Assembly: GCA_900555165.1 (NCBI GenBank)
Contig: USKE01000020.1
Span: 1 to 13,921 of the forward strand
DNA from: an uncultured Porphyromonadaceae bacterium
GTDB lineage: Bacteria; Bacteroidota; Bacteroidia; Bacteroidales; Muribaculaceae
Length of the DNA: 13,921 nucleotides
Reading direction: 5' to 3'
The notes beneath the pieces were generated by a model, which saw only the letters and a program-made list of their open reading frames with translations, did no database searches and had not been told where the DNA came from. Numbering within the stretch: position 1 is the first letter of the stretch; each line of letters begins with the position of its first letter. Made by a program: the position numbers and the translations under genes. This document shows, in pieces, positions 1 through 6,763 of the stretch.

Positions 1-11
1 CCGTAAACACG

Positions 12-53
12 GGGCGGGGGGGCACCTGATGCCACACCGCCCTTATCTTTTTT
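12..53 (+). terminator. Plus-strand intrinsic terminator of an off-window gene
   Basis: GGGCGG at 12-17 pairs with CCGCCC at 37-42, and an inner GGCA (21-24) pairs with TGCC (30-33) around a CCTGA loop. A T-rich tract (TTATCTTTTTT, 43-53) follows directly on the plus strand. This is the layout of an intrinsic terminator reading left to right, so a plus-strand gene probably ends just outside the left edge, convergent with the minus-strand DUF4834 gene. The outer and inner stems are separated by unpaired bases, which lowers confidence. Confidence 0.6.
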
Positions 54-83
54 GCCATTGCACTTTTAGCGGCGCGGGTCTGG

Positions 84-146
84 AAGGTCTTTAGGGTCTT
101 TAAGGTCGTTAAGGACTCTAATGACCCTAAAGACCCTAAGGACCTT
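84..146. repeat. 24-bp inverted repeat built from GGTCTTTAA-like units
   Basis: Bases 84-107 are complementary to 123-146 over 24 positions with one G.T wobble and one A.C mismatch, leaving a 15-base loop. Both arms consist of repeated GGTCTTTAA/GGGTCTTTA units (reverse complement on the right arm), and a further AAAGACCCT unit follows at 156-164. It lies between a probable plus-strand gene end (terminator at 12-53) and the stop of the minus-strand DUF4834 gene at 192, so it may act as a shared bidirectional terminator or be an intergenic repeat. The same 9-mer occurs in direct orientation at 2190-2234. Confidence 0.8.
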
Positions 147-191
147 ATAGCCATTAAAGACCCTATGCTGCCGGGCTGCCGGGCTGCGCTG

Positions 192-578
192 TCAGGGGCG
201 CGGGGCGCCGGGGGGAAGGTCGGTCCACTCCACGTCCTCGATCTGCGATTCGGTGTAGACGGTGCGGGTGGTGTCGTCGGTGCCGGTTTCGGTGGTGCGG
301 GTGGTGTCGGTTTCCACCGTTATTTCATGGAACTTGACATATTCGCCCACCTCGGGGTCGATTTTCTTGCGCTTTTTTTCGGCGGGTCTTGACCATCCCC
401 CTTTGCGGCGGCTGTCGCGCGGAGTGTCTTCCCTGTCGGCAGTGGAACCGCCGAACATCTGGTTTATATAATCCTGCTGGCGTTTCTTGATGTTGCCCAT
501 CACGCGCCACAGGCGCCACAGGGGCCATACCACCACAAAGATAAAGAACAACAGCAGGGCGAATCCGAAGAATCCCAT
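192..578 (-). CDS. DUF4834 family small membrane protein
   Basis: This 128-residue protein has an N-terminal hydrophobic segment (about residues 2-20, MGFFGFALLLFFIFVVVW) followed by a basic stretch (RLWR, NIKKR) and a hydrophilic, charged and Thr-rich tail, so it is probably a single-pass inner-membrane protein with a cytoplasmic tail. A short conserved-looking patch (DPEVGEYVKFHEI, about residues 74-86) and the overall layout match my memory of DUF4834 proteins of Bacteroidetes, which often sit beside phosphatidylserine synthase genes. No biochemical function is known to me. It is the last gene of the psd-pssA unit, 34 bases after pssA, and stops just before the inverted repeat at 84-146. 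The ATG at 578 gives the membrane segment at the extreme N terminus, which supports this start. A role linked to phospholipid synthesis would be inference from position only. Confidence 0.8.
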   Translation of the reverse strand: MGFFGFALLLFFIFVVVWPLWRLWRVMGNIKKRQQDYINQMFGGSTADREDTPRDSRRKGGWSRPAEKKRKKIDPEVGEYVKFHEITVETDTTRTTETGTDDTTRTVYTESQIEDVEWTDLPPGAPRP

Positions 579-612
579 ATACGGTAAGGTGTATGTTTGT
601 GTGTTGGAAATG

Positions 613-1371
613 TCAGCCGCGGATGGCGTCGGCCTTGTGGCGTGCGCCGGGGTTGATCCACGACAGTATGATGTAAAGTATGATGGTGTAGGCGAATCCT
701 TCCACGCCCCAGATTGCCACGAATGCTATGGCGGCGATTATAAGCACATAGCGCTCGAAATTCTCGCCGAATCTGAAATTCTTGAGTTTCAGGGAGAACA
801 TGCGGCGGTTCGATACCATCAGCAGTGCCACCGAGACGATTACGGCGCACACAATGAGGTTGCCCCAGTAGACATGGGCGTGCATCCAGTCCATGCCGTG
901 GCTCTGCATCCATGCGGTGGCGCCGATCCAGAAGATGGCGTTGGCCGGAATGGGCAGGCCCTTGAATTCGGTTGCCTGCGAGTCGTCGAGGTTGAACTTG
1001 GCGAGCCTGAGGGCTCCCATGGCGGGTATGAACAGCGCCACGAACGGAATCCACCAAGATCCGGTCCAGATGCCCAGGATGTTGTAGAGCAGCAACGATG
1101 GTGCCACACCGAAACTTACAAGGTCGGCCAGCGAGTCGAGTTCCTTGCCAAGCGGCGAGGGGGCATGGAGCCAGCGGGCTGCCGCGCCATCGAAGAAGTC
1201 GAATACGGCGGCAAGCCCCACAAGTATCCAGGCCATCTGACGGCCGTTCAGGCCGCCGAGAGCCTCGATGTCGCTGTCGAACGAGAATGAACAGATGCAG
1301 GCCAGACAGCCCGACAACAGGTTGCATGTCGTCAGGAAGTTGGGTACGGAAGTTATGATGCGTCGGAACAT
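613..1371 (-). CDS. pssA: CDP-diacylglycerol--serine O-phosphatidyltransferase
   Basis: The enzyme makes phosphatidylserine from CDP-diacylglycerol and L-serine in the inner membrane, the step before phosphatidylethanolamine. The 252-residue product carries the complete CDP-alcohol phosphatidyltransferase signature D-x2-DG-x2-AR-x8-G-x3-D-x3-D: D58, D61-G62, A65-R66, G75, D79 and D83. The aspartates bind metal and one is catalytic in this family. Several hydrophobic segments (around residues 10-28, 45-60, 88-115, 145-170 and 200-245) fit a multi-pass membrane protein. It follows psd by only 5 bases, so the two are almost certainly co-transcribed and produce consecutive steps of one pathway; the order is psd first although it acts second. 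The N-terminal sequence (MFRRIITSVPNFLTTCNLLSG) looks like the normal family start. Call is firm. Confidence 0.95.
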   Translation of the reverse strand: MFRRIITSVPNFLTTCNLLSGCLACICSFSFDSDIEALGGLNGRQMAWILVGLAAVFDFFDGAAARWLHAPSPLGKELDSLADLVSFGVAPSLLLYNILGIWTGSWWIPFVALFIPAMGALRLAKFNLDDSQATEFKGLPIPANAIFWIGATAWMQSHGMDWMHAHVYWGNLIVCAVIVSVALLMVSNRRMFSLKLKNFRFGENFERYVLIIAAIAFVAIWGVEGFAYTIILYIILSWINPGARHKADAIRG

Positions 1372-1376
1372 TGTTG

Positions 1377-2048
1377 TCAGGGAATGAGTTTGCCCACCTG
1401 GGTGACGCCGCCGATGGTCGCGTCGCCTATCTTGACCATGATCTGTGTGCCCAGAGGGAGGTACAGGTCGATGCGCGAGCCGAATTTTATGAACCCCATG
1501 TGATCTTCAATGGATGCCTCGTCGCCGGGTTTGGCATTGGTGACGATGCGGCGCGCCATGGCGCCGGCCACCTGACGCATGAGCACTTCCTGTCCGGAGG
1601 GAGTGCGGATGACCACGGTAGAGCGTTCGTTTTCGGTGGATGACTTGGGGAGGTATGCCGCCATGAAACGGCCGCTGTGGTGACGGGCGTAGATTACCTC
1701 GCCGTCGACAGGGAACCAGTTGGCGTGCACGTTCAGGGGCGACATGAATACCGACAGCTGGATGCACCGGCATTTCAGGTACTCGCTTTCGTATGTTTCC
1801 TCAAGCGCCACGACTTTGCCGTCGGCGGCCGAGACTACGGCGTTTACGGGATTGCCGGGGAACTGGCGTCGCGGTGAGCGGAAGAAATTGACCACCAGAA
1901 AGTAAAATACAGCCGAGATGACGGTCACGCTTGCCCACAGCCATACAAGACGGGCGCACCACACCCACAGCGGGATGTTGATTACCAGCAGCCCGGCAAG
2001 CAGGATGATGAGTATGTTTGTGCCTTCGCGATGTATCTTGACTCTCAT
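1377..2048 (-). CDS. psd: Phosphatidylserine decarboxylase proenzyme (short form)
   Basis: This enzyme decarboxylates phosphatidylserine to phosphatidylethanolamine, the main zwitterionic membrane lipid. At 223 residues it is the short (archaetidylserine-decarboxylase-like) form. Two hydrophobic segments lie at about residues 11-30 and 35-54. The core has SAADGKVV (73-80), the SPLNVHANW motif (103-111, with His108) and, near the end, KFGSRIDLYLP (188-198). In this family the proenzyme self-cleaves before the serine of the GS pair, here G190/S191, to give the pyruvoyl prosthetic group and a small C-terminal alpha chain of about 33 residues. A perfect Bacteroidetes -7 box (2068-2075) lies just upstream of the ATG at 2048, so psd is probably the first gene of the psd-pssA-DUF4834 unit. 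Confidence 0.95.
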   Translation of the reverse strand: MRVKIHREGTNILIILLAGLLVINIPLWVWCARLVWLWASVTVISAVFYFLVVNFFRSPRRQFPGNPVNAVVSAADGKVVALEETYESEYLKCRCIQLSVFMSPLNVHANWFPVDGEVIYARHHSGRFMAAYLPKSSTENERSTVVIRTPSGQEVLMRQVAGAMARRIVTNAKPGDEASIEDHMGFIKFGSRIDLYLPLGTQIMVKIGDATIGGVTQVGKLIP

Positions 2049-2067
2049 GGCGTATCTGTAGTGACTA

Positions 2068-2075
2068 CAAAGGTA
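2068..2075 (-). promoter_or_regulatory. Promoter -7 box for the psd operon
   Basis: The minus strand reads TACCTTTG here, an exact match to the Bacteroidetes -7 element TAnnTTTG. No TTTG or TTG lies at the expected ~20-base spacing upstream; the nearest TTTTG (2109-2113) is 33 bases away, so the -33 element is missing or degenerate. Transcription would begin near 2062, giving a very short leader of about 14 bases before psd. Confidence 0.5.
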
Positions 2076-2099
2076 ATGTAAAAATCCGACTTAACCGTG

Positions 2100-2138
2100 G
2101 TGAAATTGCAAAATCTACGTGTTTTATGTTAATTTCAC
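2100..2138. repeat. Inverted repeat GTGAAATT...AATTTCAC upstream of psd
   Basis: GTGAAATT (2100-2107) is the exact reverse complement of AATTTCAC (2131-2138); an inner AAAA (2110-2113) faces TTTT (2122-2125). The dyad sits 25 bases upstream of the psd -7 box, in an AT-rich patch. It could be an operator, or a weak stem after the antiporter transcript. Nothing in the sequence decides between these. Confidence 0.45.
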
Positions 2139-2189
2139 ATACATTTCACACATTTGCAGGCGGCTAACGCGGTGGAGAGGGGCTTTGGG

Positions 2190-2234
2190 GTCTTTAAGGT
2201 CTTTAAGGTCTTTAGGGTCTTTAAGGTCTTTAGG
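2190..2234. repeat. Five tandem copies of a GTCTTTA(A/G)G 9-mer
   Basis: Five head-to-tail 9-base units cover 2190-2234: GTCTTTAAG, GTCTTTAAG, GTCTTTAGG, GTCTTTAAG, GTCTTTAGG. Only the eighth base varies. The array lies in the gap between the antiporter stop (2270) and the psd promoter. Related units, in inverted arrangement, occur at 84-146. It is followed by a purine-rich run up to 2270. Confidence 0.9.
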
Positions 2235-2269
2235 GGCGAGGAGGGGGAGGGAGATTGGAAGGGGATGGG

Positions 2270-4357
2270 TTATCGGGGGGCGATGCGGCGCCAGAGCATG
2301 CGCCACCAGCCGGGGAGGGTGGTGGAGATGTCGCTTTGCAGCGGGTCGGTAAACGACGGCAGGTGCACGGCCTCGCCGAACTGTGACGGGTAGATGAGCA
2401 GAAGGTTGTTGTTGGCGAAGTAGCGGTGGAGCAGGCCGGGGAGGTCACCCATGTCGGTTGTGCGGCTCACCGAGTTGGCACGGGCGGTGACCACCACAAC
2501 AAGATCGTCGTCGAGCACCTTGCCCGCCTGGAGGACGAAATCGTCCATGCCGTTGGTCTCCACATATTCGTGGCGCACGCCAAGTCCCTCACGGTGGATG
2601 AGTCCGCGCAGCAGGGGGCGCTGTTCGGCTGTGGCGCAGAATATCACGCGGCAACCGATCTCCTGCGCCAGCGAGGCCACCGAGAGCACCCACTGAGTGA
2701 AACCGGTCTCGTAATGGGCCTTTTCGGGCAGGAAGACCATAATGCGCGTTACGGTATTGACGGGGATGTAGCACCGCGATATGGCTACCATGCGGTTGGT
2801 GCCTTTGAGCAGTCCTTCGAGTTTCAGACCGAGGTACGAGTCTATGACGGTATCCTTGCGGTGCATGCCAACCACCACCTGGGTGATGTCGCGCTCCTCG
2901 ATGGTGTTGAGGATGCCCGTGGCGGTGTTCAGGTCGTAGCGCTCGATTCCCTCCATGGTCACGTCGGCGCCCGAGGCCGCCTGCTGTGCCAGTCTCAGCG
3001 AGTTCTGCCCCATGGCCTTCGACGATGCCGAGTTTGAGTTGCGCACATGCAGGGCGAAAAGCCTGTCGGCGTGGCGGCCGGTGCGGCGCCGGCGCATAAG
3101 CAGGGCCAGTTCGGCCAGCGAGGCGGCTGTGATCGGGTTGGATACCGGAACGAGTATATGCTCCTCTTTGCGCGCGGATGTCTCGGTATCGCCGGCGGCG
3201 TTCTCTTCGCTTAGCGAGCGTATGCTGATTTTGGCTGCGGCCTCTGATGTCAGCATCGGCGCGATTGCGCAGGTGACAAGGATCACGAGCACCGTGCCGT
3301 TGAGTATGGTTTCGTCCATCATGCGCGAGCCGTCGGGGAGCACCATGTTGTAGCCGATGGTCACCACGGCCAGCGCCACAGCGGTGTGGGCGGTGGTGAG
3401 GCCGAACATCATGCGGCGGTCGCACCCCTGCATGCGGTAGGCTTTCTGGGCCAGAAACGCGGCAAGCCATTTGCTCACAAGTGCCACCACAAGCATTATC
3501 AGCGCCACAAGAAGGGTGTTTCCGTGGAAAATCACGGCGACATCTATCATCATGCCCACCCCGATCAGGAAATAGGGTATGAAAAGGGCATTGCCCACGA
3601 ACTCGATGGAGTTCATCAAGGGGGAGTTTGCCGGCACATAGCGGTTTATCACCAGACCGGCGAAGAATGCGCCCAGCACAGGCTCAAGGCCGATCAGCCC
3701 CGACACCCATGCCGAGAGGAATACCAGCGCCAGGATGAAGACGTATTGGGTGACTTTCTCGCCGTAATTCTTGAAGAACCAGCGTGTAAGCCGCGGATAT
3801 GCATACAGCACCGCGCCGCAGTATATACCCAGCTTGACCACGAGCCATGCCATGGCTCCGGGCTGGAAAGCGCCAGTGGCGTGTATGTTTACCGCCGCCG
3901 CCAGCACCAGCAGGGCGCCGATTACGGCTATGATGGTTCCCACCACCGAGATAAGCACCGCCGGGGCCTTGGTGACGCCGAAACGCGCCGCCACGGGGTA
4001 GGCTATCAGCGTGTGCGAGGCGAACATCGACGCCAGCAGGAAAGCCGTAAGCCAGCCTGTGTGCAGCATCCACACGCTGGCGGCCACACCCATAACCATC
4101 GGTATGAAAAACGTGAGCACGCCGAATATCATGCCGCGCCTGAGGTTCAGCCGCAGGTGATACATGTCGATCTCAAGTCCGGCCAGGAACATCAGGTACA
4201 GCAGACCCACCTGCCCGAAAATCTCGAATGAACTGTCGCGGTCGAGAATGTTCAGGCCGTATGGCCCCACGATGATTCCTGCGGCTATCATCCCCACGAT
4301 GTGGGGTATCTTCAGCCTGTTGAGAATCACCGGTGCCAGAAGTATTATGACCAGCAC
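2270..4357 (-). CDS. Cation:proton antiporter (CPA2 type) with UspA-like C-terminal region
   Basis: The protein probably exchanges Na+ or K+ for protons across the inner membrane. Residues ~1-385 form a Na_H_Exchanger-type membrane domain with about a dozen hydrophobic segments; early family features are KIPHIVGMIAAGIIVGPYG (16-34) and GLLYLMFLAGLEID, and later GLEPVLGAFFAGLVI, which resembles the KefC/CPA2 LGAFLAG motif. Residues ~400-695 are soluble and resemble a universal stress protein (UspA-like) region: EEHILVPVSNP, then ITQVVVGMHRKD and a second half starting RIMVFLP. The substrate and ligand cannot be told from sequence. The start given is a GTG, which cuts into the first membrane helix; reading continues in frame upstream to a TAA at 4412-4414 with no ATG or TTG, so the true start is likely CTG at 4390 or ATC at 4399. 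It lies ~50-105 bases after asd with no promoter box visible between. Confidence 0.88.
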   Translation of the reverse strand: MLVIILLAPVILNRLKIPHIVGMIAAGIIVGPYGLNILDRDSSFEIFGQVGLLYLMFLAGLEIDMYHLRLNLRRGMIFGVLTFFIPMVMGVAASVWMLHTGWLTAFLLASMFASHTLIAYPVAARFGVTKAPAVLISVVGTIIAVIGALLVLAAAVNIHATGAFQPGAMAWLVVKLGIYCGAVLYAYPRLTRWFFKNYGEKVTQYVFILALVFLSAWVSGLIGLEPVLGAFFAGLVINRYVPANSPLMNSIEFVGNALFIPYFLIGVGMMIDVAVIFHGNTLLVALIMLVVALVSKWLAAFLAQKAYRMQGCDRRMMFGLTTAHTAVALAVVTIGYNMVLPDGSRMMDETILNGTVLVILVTCAIAPMLTSEAAAKISIRSLSEENAAGDTETSARKEEHILVPVSNPITAASLAELALLMRRRRTGRHADRLFALHVRNSNSASSKAMGQNSLRLAQQAASGADVTMEGIERYDLNTATGILNTIEERDITQVVVGMHRKDTVIDSYLGLKLEGLLKGTNRMVAISRCYIPVNTVTRIMVFLPEKAHYETGFTQWVLSVASLAQEIGCRVIFCATAEQRPLLRGLIHREGLGVRHEYVETNGMDDFVLQAGKVLDDDLVVVVTARANSVSRTTDMGDLPGLLHRYFANNNLLLIYPSQFGEAVHLPSFTDPLQSDISTTLPGWWRMLWRRIAPR

Positions 4358-4440
4358 TATCAGAAAGATAGCTACCGGATTTGATACCAGGGGGTTGATG
4401 GCGGTTGGCTTTTAGGTAATGATGTTGATGTCAGACGAAA

Positions 4441-4457
4441 TTCCCGGCGTCCGGGAA
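4441..4457 (-). terminator. Short GC hairpin after asd, possible weak terminator
   Basis: TTCCCGG (4441-4447) and CCGGGAA (4451-4457) form a perfect 7-bp stem with a 3-base loop, 6 bases after the asd stop codon. On the minus strand it is followed only by TTTCGTC, a poor T tract, so termination may be partial and the antiporter may be expressed by read-through. Confidence 0.4.
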
Positions 4458-4463
4458 CCTGAT

Positions 4464-5468
4464 TCAGCGGTTGGCCAGGATATATTCGGCAATCTGCACG
4501 GCGTTGAGAGCGGCGCCTTTGCGGATCTGGTCGGCTACGGTCCAGAATGTGAGGGCGTTGTCGTCGGCGAGGTCTTCGCGCAGACGTCCCACATACACTG
4601 GGTCGGTGTGGGCCAGGTCGAGCGGCATGGGATAGATTTTGGCGGCGGGGTCATCCATCACCACCACACCCTGGGCGGCGGCGAACGCTGCGCGGGCCTG
4701 GTCGACGGTTATGCGGTCGCGTGTCTGCACCCAGATTGCCTCTGAGTGGGCGCGCATCACCGGCACGCGCACGCAGGTGGCGCTTACACGGATGTCGGGG
4801 CGGTGCATGATCTTGCGTGTCTCGTTTACCATCTTCATCTCCTCTTTGGTGTACCCGTTGTCGGTGAAGACGTCGATGTGGGGAATGACGTTGCCGGCAA
4901 GCTGTGCCGAGAATTTCGACACGACCGGTGTCTCGCCGCGAGAGAGGGCTCCGTACTGTGCCCACAGCTCGTCCATGGCGGCCTGTCCGGCACCCGAGGC
5001 GGCCTGATACGTGGCCACACGGATGCGGGTGATGGGCGAGAGGTCATCGATGGGCTTGAGGGCCACCACCATCTGTATGGTGGTGCAGTTGGGGTTGCCG
5101 ATGATGTGGCGGGGGGCGTCGAGGGCGTCGGCACCGTTCACCTCGGGCACCACCAGAGGCACGTCGGCGTCAAGACGGAAAGCCGACGAGTTGTCGATCA
5201 TCAGTGCGCCGTGGCGTGTGATGGCATCGGCGAAGTCGCGTGATGTGCCGGCTCCGGCCGAGGTAAAGGCGATGTCGATGTCGCGGAAATCGTCGTTATC
5301 GCGCAGTTCCTTGACGGTGACGGCGTTGCCCCGGAATGTATATTGCCGGCCGGCCGAGCGGGCCGAGCCGAAAAGCGTCAGGTTGTCAACCGGAAAGTCA
5401 CGCTGCTCAAGCGTGCGCATGAGTTCCTGTCCAACGGCGCCTGATGCGCCGACAATAGCTATGTTCAT
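4464..5468 (-). CDS. asd: Aspartate-semialdehyde dehydrogenase
   Basis: The enzyme reduces L-aspartyl-4-phosphate to L-aspartate-4-semialdehyde with NADPH in the cytoplasm, the shared step toward lysine/diaminopimelate, threonine and methionine. The 334-residue length is normal. Visible features are the dinucleotide-binding GASGAVGQE (7-15), NSSAFR (93-98), the catalytic-cysteine motif GNPNCTT (124-130, Cys128), the TYQAASGAG segment (153-161, Gln156), and the acid/base histidine in [11 protein letters not shown] (His241). All key residues are present. The ATG at 5468 places the Rossmann motif right at the N terminus, as expected. A -7 box at 5559-5566 gives a leader of about 84 bases; the antiporter follows. 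No partner genes of the amino-acid pathway are in the window. Confidence 0.96.
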   Translation of the reverse strand: MNIAIVGASGAVGQELMRTLEQRDFPVDNLTLFGSARSAGRQYTFRGNAVTVKELRDNDDFRDIDIAFTSAGAGTSRDFADAITRHGALMIDNSSAFRLDADVPLVVPEVNGADALDAPRHIIGNPNCTTIQMVVALKPIDDLSPITRIRVATYQAASGAGQAAMDELWAQYGALSRGETPVVSKFSAQLAGNVIPHIDVFTDNGYTKEEMKMVNETRKIMHRPDIRVSATCVRVPVMRAHSEAIWVQTRDRITVDQARAAFAAAQGVVVMDDPAAKIYPMPLDLAHTDPVYVGRLREDLADDNALTFWTVADQIRKGAALNAVQIAEYILANR

Positions 5469-5558
5469 CTTTCGGAATATTGTCTTTGCTGATGTGTGCT
5501 ATCCTCTGATAATGAGTGATATGTGCGGTTTGCCGAAGGGCGCGCCGCTTATTCGCTG

Positions 5559-5566
5559 CAAAATTA
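5559..5566 (-). promoter_or_regulatory. Probable promoter -7 box for asd
   Basis: The minus strand reads TAATTTTG, matching TAnnTTTG, 91 bases before the asd ATG. The upstream side is very AT-rich (ATGATTTTTTTG directly before it), but no TTTG is found at the ~20-base spacing, so the -33 element is weak or absent. Transcription would start near 5552. Confidence 0.5.
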
Positions 5567-5722
5567 CAAAAAAATCATGAAATTTTTTACCGGCGGGTTA
5601 AACCTTTGGGCGCGCCGGGCGTCTAACCATCGTAGATTAAATTAAAGCAATAGATATATAGCCCGACTCATCACCTGACGGTGTGCTTCAAACAAAGCCG
5701 TCTGCGGGCATCCGGAACCAGA

Positions 5723-5760
5723 GACAGTCCACCGTCGTTACGGTGGGCTGTCTTGCTTTT
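5723..5760 (+). terminator. Strong 13-bp hairpin between the glycosyltransferase operon and asd
   Basis: Bases 5723-5735 pair with 5740-5752 in an uninterrupted 13-bp stem (one G.T pair) capped by a CGTT loop. On the plus strand it is followed by TTGCTTTTG, as in an intrinsic terminator. On the minus strand it begins 13 bases after the glycosyltransferase stop codon, so it may also end the greA-to-glycosyltransferase transcript, although the minus-strand side lacks a T tract. Its T-tract polarity is odd because no plus-strand gene is known here. Confidence 0.7.
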
Positions 5761-5764
5761 GTGC

Positions 5765-6763
5765 CTACCGGCCCGTGATGCGGAAGAGCAGGCTGCGTAT
5801 GCGCGTGCGCAGGGGAATGCCGATGCGGTTGCAGCGGCAATATTCTACGGCCATCGCGTGGCGGTCGCGGGCGCGGGCCTTTCGGGCGAGTCCTATTACG
5901 TATGCGGCGTGACGCCGCAGCGAGGGGATGTCGCGCGGGCTGAGCACGAATTTTCTGGCCAGGTCATGGCGCAGACGCAGTGTGCCCATATTGAAGTCAA
6001 AAGCCTTTACGGGGTCGGCGGTCGAGGTCATCTGGTCATGCCCGACACGGTAGGCCATCATCGGTTCGTCGATGTAGCAGACATCACCCTGCTCGGCGAG
6101 CAGGCACATCAGCTGCAGGTCCTCGCAAGGATAGTCGGGATTGGCGAACCATTCGGGGTTGTCCTTTACCGTGTGCTGTGTCACGTCGGCCCGGTAAACC
6201 GCCGTGCACGAGTGGATTACCATGTGGTCTCCGGCATCGAGGATGGGAACGATCATGTCGAGTCCCGGCACACGGGCTCGGAGCAACGGCGAATCATGCG
6301 GGTTGCCCGAGGGATGTGCCAGGCCGGTGTTGGCGTCGAGGTATCGCCAGTCGGTATGAACCAGAACAATGCGCGAATCGGAATCGAGTATGGCCACCTG
6401 CCGTGCCAGCTTGTCGGTGCGGGTCCAGTAGTCGTCGCCGGCGAGGTCGGCGATATACTTGCCGCGGCACCGCATCATGGTGGTGAAGTAGTTGTCGCGT
6501 GCGCCGAGGTTGTGGCTGTTTCGGTGATATTTTATGATTTCGGGGTAGCGGGCCGCATAGCGCTCGCATACGGCGGGTGTGGAATCGGTCGAGCAGTCGT
6601 CTGAAAGGCATATCTCGATTGCAAAATCCGTTTTCTGCGCCAGAATGGAGTCAAGTGCCGTCGGCAGGGTATCGGCCTGGTTGTAGGTGGTGATCAGCAC
6701 CGACACCTTCGGCCTGGGTTCCGGCGGCATAATCGGCGTGCTTGCGGATGGTGTCGCAGTCAC
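5765..6763 (-). CDS. Glycosyltransferase family 2 protein
   Basis: The protein probably transfers a sugar from a nucleotide-sugar donor onto a lipid-linked or surface glycan at the cytoplasmic face of the membrane; donor and acceptor are unknown. Residues ~19-130 form a GT-A fold: KVSVLITTYNQADTL (19-33), the donor-binding SDDCSTDST (54-62), and DLAGDDYW (106-113) carrying the metal-binding DxD-like aspartates. A later CEDLQLMCLLAEQG segment contains the acidic pair often found near the acceptor site, and AYRVG follows. No membrane segment is evident. The start used is GTG at 6763, overlapping the TGA of the upstream glycosyltransferase (GTGA); an ATG at 6730 (Met12) would also keep the whole domain. 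It is the last of three consecutive glycosyltransferases; the hairpin at 5723-5752 follows. Confidence 0.9.
   Translation of the reverse strand: MTATPSASTPIMPPEPRPKVSVLITTYNQADTLPTALDSILAQKTDFAIEICLSDDCSTDSTPAVCERYAARYPEIIKYHRNSHNLGARDNYFTTMMRCRGKYIADLAGDDYWTRTDKLARQVAILDSDSRIVLVHTDWRYLDANTGLAHPSGNPHDSPLLRARVPGLDMIVPILDAGDHMVIHSCTAVYRADVTQHTVKDNPEWFANPDYPCEDLQLMCLLAEQGDVCYIDEPMMAYRVGHDQMTSTADPVKAFDFNMGTLRLRHDLARKFVLSPRDIPSLRRHAAYVIGLARKARARDRHAMAVEYCRCNRIGIPLRTRIRSLLFRITGR

Noticed and set aside
487..1290. 267-codon plus-strand open frame opposite pssA
   Set aside because: It is antisense to a firmly identified gene, has low-complexity composition and no recognisable domain; high G+C produces such shadows.
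2190..2234. Possible CRISPR or satellite array
   Set aside because: Units are 9 bases with no spacers and no cas genes; it is a simple tandem repeat.
2124..2306. Minus-strand open frame reading KDLKDPKDLKD repeats
   Set aside because: The repeats come from the 9-base tandem array, which is a multiple of three and stays open by chance; it overlaps the end of the antiporter gene and has no other protein-like sequence.
3386..4231. 281-codon plus-strand open frame opposite the antiporter
   Set aside because: His- and Gly-rich translation without domains, fully antisense to a conserved membrane protein.
4412..4463. Frameshift hiding an upstream ATG of the antiporter
   Set aside because: There is no ATG on the minus strand in any frame between 4357 and the asd stop, so a one- or two-base indel would not reveal one.
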